Below are positions 56,407-64,000 of a stretch of 64,000 nucleotides of DNA, piece after piece (position 1 is the stretch's first letter; each line of letters opens with the position of its first letter). Origin of the DNA: Ga0077555 sp033764055. Lineage in GTDB: Bacteria > Pseudomonadota > Alphaproteobacteria > Rhizobiales > Hyphomicrobiaceae. Below the pieces are notes generated by a model. The model saw only the letters and a list, made by a program, of their open reading frames with translations. It did no database searches and had not been told where the DNA came from. The position numbers and the translations under genes were made by a program. The DNA lies in assembly GCA_033764055.1 (NCBI GenBank), contig JANRJI010000133.1, forward strand, positions 52,032 to 116,031, written 5' to 3'.

Positions 56407-57945
56407 TCAGGCGGCTATGCGCCCGGTCCGCAGGGTCTCTGCACGATAGGCCAGCGCCTCGGCGATGTGCTGCCGGCAGACCACCACCGACTGGTCTAGG
56501 TCGGCGATGGTTCTGGCAACCTTGAGGGTGCGATGGAAGCCGCGCGCGGAGAGGCCGAGCCGCTCGGCGGCGCCGCGCATGAAGGCGAGGCCCTCGGCGT
56601 CCGGCATCGCGATCTCCTCGAGCAGCCGTCCCGTGGTGTCGGCGTTGGTGCGACAGCGCCGAGCCGGCTCGCCAAGCGCGGCGAGACGATCGCGCTGGAT
56701 GCGACGGGCCGCCACGACGCGAAGACGCACCTCGGCGCTGCCCTCGGCAGGGGCCGGCAAGACCAGGTCGGCCGCCGTGACCTGCGGCACCTCGATCTGA
56801 ATATCGATGCGGTCCAGGAACGGGCCCGACAGGCGCGCCTGATAATCGTCGGCGCATCGCGGACCGCGTTTGCAGGCCTGTCCGGGATTGCCGCCGCCGC
56901 ATTTGCACGGGTTCATCGCGGCGATCAGCTGGAAGCGCGATGGATAGGCGATGCGATGGTTGGCGCGCGCGATGACGACCTCGCCGGATTCGAGGGGCTG
57001 GCGGAGCGCATCCAGCACGTTCGGGTGGAACTCGGGCAGCTCGTCGAGGAACAGCACGCCGAGGTGGGCGAGGGAGACCTCGCCCGGACGCGGCCGCGAG
57101 CCGCCACCGACCAGGGCGGCCATGCTCGCCGAGTGGTGGGGCGCCCGGAACGGCCGGCTGCGCGCGATCCGCCCGTCGGCCAGCTCGGCCGCAAGGCTCT
57201 TCACCATCGATACCTCGAGCATCTCGGCCGGCTCTAGATCGGGCAGGATCGTGGGCAGGCGGGCCGCGAGCATCGTCTTGCCCGAGCCCGGAGGCCCGAT
57301 CATCAGCAGGTTGTGGCCACCGGCCGCAGCGATCTCGAGCGACCGCTTGGCGCCTTCCTGGCCCTTGACGTCACGCAGATCGAGGCCCGACGGCGTGGGC
57401 GCGGCGAGGTTTGGCTCCGGCCGCTGCAATGTCTGGATGCCTTTGAAGTGGTTGACCAGGGACAGCAAATGTGGCGCCGCCAGCACGGCCATGTCCTCGG
57501 CCGCCCAAGCCGCCTCGGCGCCGGACGCCTCGGGGCAGATGAGCCCCTTGCCCAGGGCGTTGGCCCCGATGGCCGCCGGGAGCGCGCCGGGCACGGGTCT
57601 GATGGCTCCGTCGAGCGCCAGCTCGCCGATCGCCGCGTAGCCGTCGATCGCGTCCGGCGAGATGGCGCCCATGGCAGACATCAAGGCAAGCGCGATGGGA
57701 AGGTCGAAATGGCTCCCCTCCTTTGGCAGGTCGGCGGGAGCCAGATTGACGGTGACGTGGCGGAACGGGAAGCCGAGGCCGACGGCATGGATGGCGTTGC
57801 GAACCCGTTCACGGCTTTCGGCGACTGCCTTGTCCGGCAGGCCGACGATCGAGAAGTGCTGCCGGCCGGAGGAGATCCTGACTTCCACGGCGACGGGCCG
57901 GGCCTCGATGCCGACGAAGGCGAGTGTCGCGATATGCCCGTACAT
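56407..57945 (-). CDS. YifB/ComM family Mg-chelatase-like AAA+ ATPase
   Basis: 512 residues. N-terminal Lon-type ChlI domain (VEVRISSGRQHFSIVGLPDK, FRHVTVNLAPADLPKEGSHF), then AAA+ core with Walker A MIGPPGSGKTMLAARLP and Walker B VLFLDELPEF, and the zinc-like Cys group AMNPCKCGGGNPGQACKRGP. C-terminal Mg_chelatase_C with LSARGFHRTLKVARTIADLD. In naturally competent bacteria ComM is a hexameric branch-migration helicase for integration of transformed DNA; YifB is the E. coli name. Full length. Confidence 0.93.
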   Translation of the reverse strand: MYGHIATLAFVGIEARPVAVEVRISSGRQHFSIVGLPDKAVAESRERVRNAIHAVGLGFPFRHVTVNLAPADLPKEGSHFDLPIALALMSAMGAISPDAIDGYAAIGELALDGAIRPVPGALPAAIGANALGKGLICPEASGAEAAWAAEDMAVLAAPHLLSLVNHFKGIQTLQRPEPNLAAPTPSGLDLRDVKGQEGAKRSLEIAAAGGHNLLMIGPPGSGKTMLAARLPTILPDLEPAEMLEVSMVKSLAAELADGRIARSRPFRAPHHSASMAALVGGGSRPRPGEVSLAHLGVLFLDELPEFHPNVLDALRQPLESGEVVIARANHRIAYPSRFQLIAAMNPCKCGGGNPGQACKRGPRCADDYQARLSGPFLDRIDIQIEVPQVTAADLVLPAPAEGSAEVRLRVVAARRIQRDRLAALGEPARRCRTNADTTGRLLEEIAMPDAEGLAFMRGAAERLGLSARGFHRTLKVARTIADLDQSVVVCRQHIAEALAYRAETLRTGRIAA

Positions 57946-58084
57946 GCCGCCGTTCCCCGCGCCGCCATTCCAGGTGCCAATGCGCCAAGGCTAGCACGGA
58001 GGTCGGCATCGTCAAGAACAATGATGGAACATCAGGGATGCCTTGGTGTCGTCGGTTTGTCGACGTAGGGTGCCAGTCACCGCA

Positions 58085-60163
58085 ATGCCCAACCCATCCC
58101 CTTCCCACCTCATGTCTGTCACCGATATCGAGCGCGGGCTCGTGGCGCGCTACATGCACCGCCTGCTGTCGCGCACCGATATCCCGAGTCGTGCCGTGCG
58201 CGCGCTCCTCGTCTGGCTCAACGAGCGCGCGGACGTGCTCAGCCTGCCGATGCCGCAGCCGCTCATTGATGCGCTTGGCGGCTACATGGCATTCAAGCCG
58301 GCAGACTTCGAGGCTGCGTGGGCATGCCATCGCCCGAGCGTCATCGGGATGCTCGATGGGGCCGCCAGCCAGACGCCGAGGCCCGAGCCGCTCGCCACCA
58401 ACGCCAAGATGCTCACGGAGGCGCTCGGCCTCCCCCGCGCCGCCTGGATGCTGCTCGGGGTGATCGCCTGCTCCTCTCGCTTCGATCAGGTGGGCTATCT
58501 GGTCGGCAGTGCGGTCGACAACGTCGGGCCGGCGACGCGGGCTCTGTCGTTGCTGATTGGGGAGCCACAGGCGACCGTCGACGCACTGTTGATGCCTTCC
58601 GGCGAGCTGGTCGCGTCGGGCCTGATCCAAGTCCGCGAGGACAGCCTTTACATGACCGGCTCCGACGCACGCTACGCGATTCCGGGCCGGGTCAATGTCT
58701 GTCTCGACCGTCCCTTTGCGAGCTTTGCGCAGATGCGCTCGGCCGTGCTCGGCGAGCCTCTGATCGCGTCCGTCGGCTATGCCGACTACGAGCATGTGGC
58801 GGCCGACCGGGACCTCATCGCCGGGGTTCTGCGTGGCGCCCTCGACGCCGGGGAGGCGGGCGTCAACATTCTGCTCTACGGGCCCCCGGGGTCGGGCAAG
58901 ACGGAGCTCGCCAAGGTAGTGGCCGCCGCGGCCGGTGGCTCGCTCCTGGCCACCGGAGAGGAGAGCAGCAGCGGGCGCGGCGAGGCCGATCGCTCCGGCC
59001 GGCTCGCCGACCTCGTCTTCTCGCAGCGTCTCCTCGCGGGTCAGGATCGCACGGTGCTCCTGTTCGACGAGATGGAGGACGTGGCCGTGCACCTGATCAA
59101 GCGCGGCGGGTCGAAAGTCTATCTCAACCGGTTGCTCGAGACCAATCCGGTGCCCATCGTCTGGACCTCGAACGAGCTCGCCAACATCGATCCGGCTCTG
59201 CTGAGGCGCATGACGCTCGCCGTCGAGCTGAAACGTCCACCGGTCGTCCAGCGCCAGCGCATCCTCGAGCGGCTTGCCGCGCGCGCCGGCCTGGTGCTCA
59301 GCCCGGCCGAGGTGGAGGCGCTCGCGCGCCGGTTGGATGCGACCCCTGCCATCTACGAGAACGCTCTGAAGGCCGCCAGGCTCTCGGGTGGCGGCGCCGA
59401 CGCGGTCGAGAGGGCGGCGCTCGGCATCGTCCGCGCCGTCTCGGGCGTCGTCGCGCGGAAGCCCGGCGCCATTCCGGAGTTCGATCCCCTGCTGGCAACG
59501 GCGAGCCAGGATCTCGGCGCGCTCGCGGACCGGCTCGTAGGGGCTGCGGCGCGCGCCTTTTCAGTCTGTCTGTCGGGGCCGCCCGGCACTGGCAAGTCGG
59601 CGTTCGCGCGCTACCTGGCGCGACGCCTCGGTATGGAGCTGGTGCTGAAACGGGCCTCCGACATTCTCGGGCCCTACGTCGGCGAGACCGAGCGCGCCAT
59701 CGCTGGCGCCTTTCAGGAGGCCGAGGCAGCGGGCGCCATGCTCGTCTTCGACGAGGCCGACAGCCTGCTGCTCGACCGACGCGATGCGGTTCGCTCGTGG
59801 GAGATCACCCAGGTCAACGAGATGCTCACCTGGATGGAGGAGCACCCATTGCCGGTGGTCTTCACCACCAACTATATGGAGCGCGTCGACACGGCCTCGC
59901 TGCGCCGGTTCACGTTCCACGTGACGCTTGGCTATCTGGACAAGTCGGGCTTGAGACGGGCGTGGCAAGTGTTTCTCGGGCAAGACCGGCCGAGCGCCGA
60001 TTGGCTCGTCTTCGCGAACCTGACGCCCGGCGATTTCGCCAAGGCGAGGAAGCAGGCCGAGGTGCTGGGGCTCATGGAGCAGCCGGCGCGCATCGCCGAG
60101 ATTCTGGGCGAGATCAGCCGCGGCAAGCCCGACGCCCGCGGCGCACTCGGCTTCACCGGATGA
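58085..60163 (+). CDS. Tandem AAA+ ATPase of unknown function
   Basis: 692 residues from ATG 58085. An N-terminal helical region (1-230, including MSVTDIERGLVARYMHRLLS) is followed by two AAA+ modules: D1 with Walker A LLYGPPGSGKTELAK and Walker B VLLFDEMEDV, sensor WTSNELANIDPALLRRM; D2 with Walker A LSGPPGTGKSAFAR, LGPYVGETERAIAGAFQEAE, Walker B MLVFDEADSLLLDRRD, sensor FTTNYMERVDTASLRRF. The order resembles Cdc48/ClpA-type double ATPases but the N-domain is unlike them. No partner gene is obvious. Likely a protein remodelling machine; substrate unknown. Confidence 0.8.
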   Translation: MPNPSPSHLMSVTDIERGLVARYMHRLLSRTDIPSRAVRALLVWLNERADVLSLPMPQPLIDALGGYMAFKPADFEAAWACHRPSVIGMLDGAASQTPRPEPLATNAKMLTEALGLPRAAWMLLGVIACSSRFDQVGYLVGSAVDNVGPATRALSLLIGEPQATVDALLMPSGELVASGLIQVREDSLYMTGSDARYAIPGRVNVCLDRPFASFAQMRSAVLGEPLIASVGYADYEHVAADRDLIAGVLRGALDAGEAGVNILLYGPPGSGKTELAKVVAAAAGGSLLATGEESSSGRGEADRSGRLADLVFSQRLLAGQDRTVLLFDEMEDVAVHLIKRGGSKVYLNRLLETNPVPIVWTSNELANIDPALLRRMTLAVELKRPPVVQRQRILERLAARAGLVLSPAEVEALARRLDATPAIYENALKAARLSGGGADAVERAALGIVRAVSGVVARKPGAIPEFDPLLATASQDLGALADRLVGAAARAFSVCLSGPPGTGKSAFARYLARRLGMELVLKRASDILGPYVGETERAIAGAFQEAEAAGAMLVFDEADSLLLDRRDAVRSWEITQVNEMLTWMEEHPLPVVFTTNYMERVDTASLRRFTFHVTLGYLDKSGLRRAWQVFLGQDRPSADWLVFANLTPGDFAKARKQAEVLGLMEQPARIAEILGEISRGKPDARGALGFTG

Positions 60164-60314
60164 TTGGCCGCTCGCTCGTGACACCTCGGATTGTTCCCGC
60201 CGGGGCGAGCCGGCAGGCCGCCACTCCGCTCGCAACCGGGCGCTGGGCATCGCCGTCGATGTCGCGCTAGTCTCGCGGCTCGCAATTGCCAACACATCTG
60301 CCGCGAGCGCTTCC

Positions 60315-61091
60315 ATGCCGCCTAAGGTTCTGACCGAGCGTAATGGCGCTGTCACCACCGTCGTCATCAACCGGCCGGAGGTGCGCAATGCCGTCGACAA
60401 CGAGACGGCGGAAGGGCTCGCAGCCGCCTTCCGCGCGTTCGAGGCGGACGGGGAGCAGAAGGTCGCGGTGCTCTGGGGAGCGGGCGGATCGTTCTGCGCC
60501 GGCGCCGATCTGAAGGCCGTCGCCTCGGGCGAGCGCCTGCAGCGCTACAAGCTCGACGGCGAAGGACCGATGGGGCCGTCGCGGCTGGCGCTGACGAAGC
60601 CGGTGATCGCCGCCGTCTCCGGATATGCCGTCGCGGGCGGGCTCGAGCTCGCCATCTGGTGCGACCTGCGGGTCGTCGAGGCCGACGCCACATTCGGCGT
60701 CTTCTGTCGCCGCTGGGGCGTGCCGCTGATCGACGGTGGCACGGTTCGGCTGCCTCGCCTGATCGGCCAGTCGCGCGCGATGGACATGATCCTGACGGGG
60801 CGGGCGGTCGGTGCCGAGGAGGCGTTGGCCTTCGGGCTCGCCAATCGACTCGTGCCGAGCGGCGAGGCGCGCGTGGCGGCCCAGGCTCTGGCGGCCGAGA
60901 TCGCACGCTTCCCCGAGATGTGCATGCGGCTCGATCGCGCATCGGTCCACCGGCAATGGGATCTGCCGCTCGAGCATGCCATGCGGGCCGAGTTCGCAGC
61001 CGGCGTCGAGGCGGTGAAGGCGGAGGGCCAGGCTGGCGCGGCACGGTTCGCGGGCGGCAGGGGCCGCGGCGGAAGCTTCGAGGAGATCTGA
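60315..61091 (+). CDS. Enoyl-CoA hydratase/isomerase (crotonase) family protein
   Basis: 258 residues. Crotonase oxyanion-hole motifs: GGSFCAGADLKAVASGE (A-G-A-D-L) and VAGGLELAIWCDLRVVEADA; CRRWGVPLIDGGTVRLPRLI follows where catalytic Glu residues usually sit; here Asp/Gly replace the common E/GGG pattern, so hydratase activity itself is uncertain. Acts on a CoA thioester. Followed two bases later by the alpha/beta hydrolase gene, so co-transcribed. Confidence 0.88.
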   Translation: MPPKVLTERNGAVTTVVINRPEVRNAVDNETAEGLAAAFRAFEADGEQKVAVLWGAGGSFCAGADLKAVASGERLQRYKLDGEGPMGPSRLALTKPVIAAVSGYAVAGGLELAIWCDLRVVEADATFGVFCRRWGVPLIDGGTVRLPRLIGQSRAMDMILTGRAVGAEEALAFGLANRLVPSGEARVAAQALAAEIARFPEMCMRLDRASVHRQWDLPLEHAMRAEFAAGVEAVKAEGQAGAARFAGGRGRGGSFEEI

Positions 61092-61093
61092 GT

Positions 61094-61966
61094 ATGGCGG
61101 GCAAGATGGCAGGCCGGTTCAAGCACCACTACGCCGAGTTGGGCGAGGTCATGCTGCATTATGTGACGCTCGGCTCCGGTCCGCCGGTCGTGCTGATTCA
61201 CGGCTGGCCGCAGACCTGGTACGAGTGGCGCCTCGTCATGCCGGCGCTCGCCGAGCGGTTCACGGTGATCGCGCCGGACATGCGCGGCCTCGGTGACAGC
61301 TCGCGTCCGCTGGCGGGCTACGACAAGCGCACGATTGCCCACGACATCTGGCGCCTCGTCACGGAGAAGCTCGGCCACAAGAGCTTCCACCTCGTCGGCC
61401 ACGACTGGGGTGGCCCGACGGCTTACGCCTTGGCGGCCTCACATCCCGAGGCCGTGACCAGGCTCGCCATTGTCGACGTGGTGATCCCGGGAGACGGCGG
61501 CGACTTCTCGCAGGGCGGGCGGCGCTGGCATCACCAGTTCCACATCACGCCCGACCTGCCCGAGGCCCTCGTGCAGGGGCGTGAGCGCATTTATCTGCAA
61601 TGGTTCTATCAGACATTCGCCTACCGCCCTGGCGCGATCGACGACGCCGCGCTGGATGAGTTCGTGCGCACCTACAGCCAGCCCGGGGCTCTCAGAGCCG
61701 GTTTCAATCTGTACCGGGCGATGGCGGAGGACGCCAAGGTCAACGCGGCGCAACTGGCGACCGGCTTCCGATTGCCCATGCCTGTGCTGGCCGTCGGCGG
61801 TGGGGTCAGCTACCCGCATGGTCGGGGCCGCGGTGGCGATGTCGAGGCGAGCATGCGGCGCGTCGCCAACGATGTGCGTGGAGCCGTCATTCCGGAGTGC
61901 GGTCATTTCGTGCCCGAGGAGGCACCAGAGGAGTTGAGCCGGCTGCTGCTCGAGTTCCTGGGCTGA
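61094..61966 (+). CDS. Alpha/beta hydrolase, epoxide-hydrolase-like
   Basis: 290 residues from ATG 61094. Oxyanion motif VVLIHGWPQTWYEWRLVMPA (HGWPxxWYEW), then IAPDMRGLGDSSRPLAGYDK (the RGxGxS/DSS signature of epoxide hydrolases and haloalkane dehalogenases), nucleophile-elbow HLVGHDWGGPTAYALAASHP with Asp as nucleophile, and the final His in IPECGHFVPEEAPEEL. Asp as nucleophile and the HGWP motif favour an epoxide hydrolase over an esterase. Substrate unknown. Confidence 0.88.
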   Translation: MAGKMAGRFKHHYAELGEVMLHYVTLGSGPPVVLIHGWPQTWYEWRLVMPALAERFTVIAPDMRGLGDSSRPLAGYDKRTIAHDIWRLVTEKLGHKSFHLVGHDWGGPTAYALAASHPEAVTRLAIVDVVIPGDGGDFSQGGRRWHHQFHITPDLPEALVQGRERIYLQWFYQTFAYRPGAIDDAALDEFVRTYSQPGALRAGFNLYRAMAEDAKVNAAQLATGFRLPMPVLAVGGGVSYPHGRGRGGDVEASMRRVANDVRGAVIPECGHFVPEEAPEELSRLLLEFLG

Positions 61967-62194
61967 CGCGGCCGACCTCTCGCCGCAAGTGGTGCGCCGC
62001 AAGGGAGGTGGCGCCGGGCTCGCTTCTGGTTTCTGGCGCTCGCGACCGGCCGCCGGCATCCCGGACCGGTGCGCGCGTCCCGCACGAATCGGGGTGCTAT
62101 TGGGGGTGGCGCCGCTTCGAGCAAGTGGTCTAGTCTCGACCGAGGCTCCTCGAAGTGAGCTGGCCAGGGATATTGGAAACGCACGGAGGACTGG

Positions 62195-63271
62195 ATGATG
62201 AGGCGACCAGCAGCGGTAGCGATAGCCGTGGCGGCGGCAGTGTCCTGGACAGGTGCCGCAGTAGCCGAGGACAAGGTCTGCGCCAGCCCGAAGCAGATGC
62301 AGGGCTTCAAGACCTGCGCCGATGTGGCGAAAGCAGAAGCCGAGGGGGCCTTCACGCTCTACTCGACCGATCCAGAGAAGGGGCAGGTGGCGCTGCTCAA
62401 AGGGTTCACGGACCTCTTCCCGAAGATCAAGACCAGCTACGTGCGCCTGCAGGCCGGCGCGCTCTATGCCAAGATCCGGGCTGAGCGCAATGCCAAGTCA
62501 TACCTCGCCGACGTGCTCACCATCTCCGACATGGGCATGGTGCAGGACTTCACGCGCCGCGGCGGCTTCCAGCAATACGTCTCCCCCGAGATGGCGGCCT
62601 TCAAAGCCGAGTACAAGAGCAAGCCTGAGGGCTTCTGGACTTGGGGTTGCGTGATCGCCAGCGGCATCGCCTACAATCCCAACAATGTGAAGCCCGAGGA
62701 CGTGCCGAAGAAATGGGAGGATTTGCTCGACCCGAAGTGGAAGGACGTCACGAACGTCAAGGTATCGAACTCGGGTCTGCAGATGTCGGCCTGGTACGTG
62801 CTGAAGCCGATCCTCGGCGACGCCTACTTCCAGAAGCTCGGTGAGAACAAGCCGCGTGCCTTCGACAGCTATGTTCAGCAGTATGGGCGTCTGATCGATG
62901 GCCAGGACAAGGTGATCATGGCCGCGCAGTACTCTGGCTTCGTCGAGTTCAAGGCCAAGGGGGCACCGATTGCGTTCGTTGCTCCCGAGACGGGCCTGCC
63001 GTCGGCGCAGCAGAGCGTGGGCATCGTTGCCGATGCGCCGCATCCTAACGCCGCCCGTCTGTTCATGGATTGGTTCCTGTCGCCGGCCGGCCAGAAGGTC
63101 TACACCGAGGTGCTGTTCAACCACTCGCCGCGCGAGGACGTGGCGCCGCCTCCGGGTGCGCTGCCGATCAAGCAGATGAAGCTGCTGTTCCCGAAGGACT
63201 ACGACGACTTCGAGAAGCAGCGTCCGGCGTTCGTCAAAGAGTGGGACAGGATCGTCGGCGCCAGGAAGTAG
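62195..63271 (+). CDS. ABC transporter periplasmic substrate-binding protein (ferric/Fe3+-type family)
   Basis: 358 residues starting MM at 62195 with GGAGG upstream. Signal peptide ending AVA (AAAVSWTGAAVAEDKVCASP). Mature part has the extracellular-binding-protein type 1 pattern: AFTLYSTDPEKGQVALLKGF, then SYVRLQAGALYAKIRAERNA, YLADVLTISDMGMVQDFTRR, and PEDVPKKWEDLLDPKWKD. It matches the Fe3+/FbpA-like cluster rather than sugar binders. Together with the permease at the right edge it forms an importer operon; the MAPEG gene lies between them. Confidence 0.85.
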   Translation: MMRRPAAVAIAVAAAVSWTGAAVAEDKVCASPKQMQGFKTCADVAKAEAEGAFTLYSTDPEKGQVALLKGFTDLFPKIKTSYVRLQAGALYAKIRAERNAKSYLADVLTISDMGMVQDFTRRGGFQQYVSPEMAAFKAEYKSKPEGFWTWGCVIASGIAYNPNNVKPEDVPKKWEDLLDPKWKDVTNVKVSNSGLQMSAWYVLKPILGDAYFQKLGENKPRAFDSYVQQYGRLIDGQDKVIMAAQYSGFVEFKAKGAPIAFVAPETGLPSAQQSVGIVADAPHPNAARLFMDWFLSPAGQKVYTEVLFNHSPREDVAPPPGALPIKQMKLLFPKDYDDFEKQRPAFVKEWDRIVGARK

Positions 63272-63347
63272 CCGCAGGCATCTGCCCTGCCGACGAGCGG
63301 GCCCATTGGGCGTCCGCTCGCGGCATTTGGGGAGGGAAACCAAGGCG

Positions 63348-63749
63348 ATGCCGATCACCGCTGTCTATGCCAGCCTGCTGGCGGTGCTGTTCGTGGTGCT
63401 GTCGCTGCGCGTGATTCTCGTGCGGCGCGGTGCACGGGTCAGTCTCGGTGACGGCGGCGATGACGAGCTGCTCCGCCGAATGCGGGTGCATGGCAACTTC
63501 GCCGAGTACGTGCCGCTCGCGCTGGTTTTGATGGGATTGGCGGAAAGCCTGAAGCTCGAGCCACTCATTCTGCACGGTCTCGGGCTCACGCTGCTGGCGG
63601 CCAGGATCTGCCACGCGGTCGGCCTGTCTCCATCCCCGAGCATCATGCCACTGCGTGTCGCCGGGATGGCGCTGACCTTCACCGTGATCGTGACATCGGC
63701 GATCGCGTGCGTCGGCCGCGCCTTCGTCCGCGCGGGGCTTGTCGATTGA
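63348..63749 (+). CDS. MAPEG family membrane protein
   Basis: 133 residues from ATG 63348. Four membrane helices. Family hallmarks: MRVHGNFAEYVPLALVLMGL (the RxHxNxxEyxP motif with the conserved Asn/Glu), ILHGLGLTLLAARICHAVGL, and the Gly/Ala-rich C-terminal helix. MAPEG members are glutathione-dependent membrane enzymes in animals; bacterial members are mostly uncharacterised. It lies inside the ABC importer gene group, 77 bp after the binding protein. Confidence 0.88.
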   Translation: MPITAVYASLLAVLFVVLSLRVILVRRGARVSLGDGGDDELLRRMRVHGNFAEYVPLALVLMGLAESLKLEPLILHGLGLTLLAARICHAVGLSPSPSIMPLRVAGMALTFTVIVTSAIACVGRAFVRAGLVD

Positions 63750-63784
63750 GACCTTGGCCACCAACGTCAGAGGCTTAGCCGCCA

Positions 63785-64000
63785 CATGCAAAAGGCCATC
63801 GCCGAGCATACGGTCGAGGACCTCAAGCATCGCTTCGGGTGGCAGACGCCCGTGGCGGTGCTGCTGATTCTGGCGGTCGGCTTCCTCGTGCTGCTGCCGG
63901 TCGTCTTCCTGTTCGAGAAGACGTTCAACGTCGGCGATCCCCTGTCGTTTCCGGCGAGTCAGTACGGCCTCGGCAACTTGTTCTCCCTGTTCACCGAGGA
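63785..64000 (+). CDS. ABC transporter permease, N-terminal part (runs off the window)
   Basis: From ATG 63785, 72 codons to the window edge. Cytoplasmic start MQKAIAEHTVEDLKHRFGWQ, then a long membrane helix (VAVLLILAVGFLVLLPVVFL) and FEKTFNVGDPLSFPASQYG, the pattern of FbpB-like and spermidine-type importer permeases. Most likely the partner of the binding protein at 62195. Confidence 0.75.

Overview
This 64 kb window reads as chromosomal DNA of a high-GC alphaproteobacterium, most likely of the Hyphomicrobiales (Rhizobiales) group. The support is an RcdA/DUF1465 protein, a DUF1192 protein, a yebC-ruvC-ruvA order, CtrA-type boxes (TTAA-N7-TTAAC), a 6S RNA candidate just upstream of the 5-formyl-THF cyclo-ligase gene, and alphaproteobacterial-style GltBD and TrpG/TrpD. 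I cannot name a genus from the sequence alone. Coding density is high, operons are compact with ATGA/GTGA overlaps, and no tRNA, rRNA, CRISPR array or complete transposon was seen.

Layout. 0-6.9 kb: exopolysaccharide block (initiating sugar transferase, flippase, SGNH hydrolase-like protein, polysaccharide deacetylase on the minus strand; a GT4 glycosyltransferase facing them). 7-14.7 kb: an MdtABC-type RND efflux operon. 15-19.4 kb: a membrane-anchored Ser/Thr kinase with a tandem-repeat coiled coil, a flavin monooxygenase and a small secreted PAN-like protein. 19.5-28.5 kb: housekeeping (RcdA, DUF1192, quinone oxidoreductase, MFS pump, ruvA, ruvC, yebC, ymdB-type phosphodiesterase, fthC, probable 6S RNA). 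28.5-36 kb: amidohydrolase, TadG-like pilus protein, aldehyde dehydrogenase, arsenate reductase, secreted RTX protein. 36.1-41.4 kb: chaperone-usher pilus operon with spore-coat-U-type subunits. 41.9-48.1 kb: trpG and trpD separated by a 4.5 kb accessory island. 48.4-54.8 kb: gltB-gltD. 54.8-64 kb: paired membrane proteins, YifB/ComM, a double-AAA ATPase, enoyl-CoA hydratase, alpha/beta hydrolase, and the start of an ABC importer operon.

The standout is the island between trpG and trpD. It carries a TIR-domain protein (43198-44892) whose C-terminal formylglycine-generating-enzyme/C-type-lectin-fold domain ends in a 139-bp variable repeat (44753-44891). A second copy of that repeat lies 211 bp downstream (45103-45241). 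The copies differ at 15 positions, and 14 of these are adenines in the downstream copy, most of them in AAC codons. This is the adenine-specific signature of a diversity-generating retroelement (DGR) template/variable pair. No reverse transcriptase or accessory protein gene is present nearby, so this is an orphan cassette, either served in trans or a relic. Downstream of the template are four near-perfect hairpins (45386-45558), and the cassette is flanked by two homologous, oppositely oriented ParE-type toxin-antitoxin modules.

Coordinates are taken from reading frames; starts were chosen by ribosome-binding sites, overlaps and family-typical N-termini where these could be judged. Family assignments come from recognising motifs, not from database searches.
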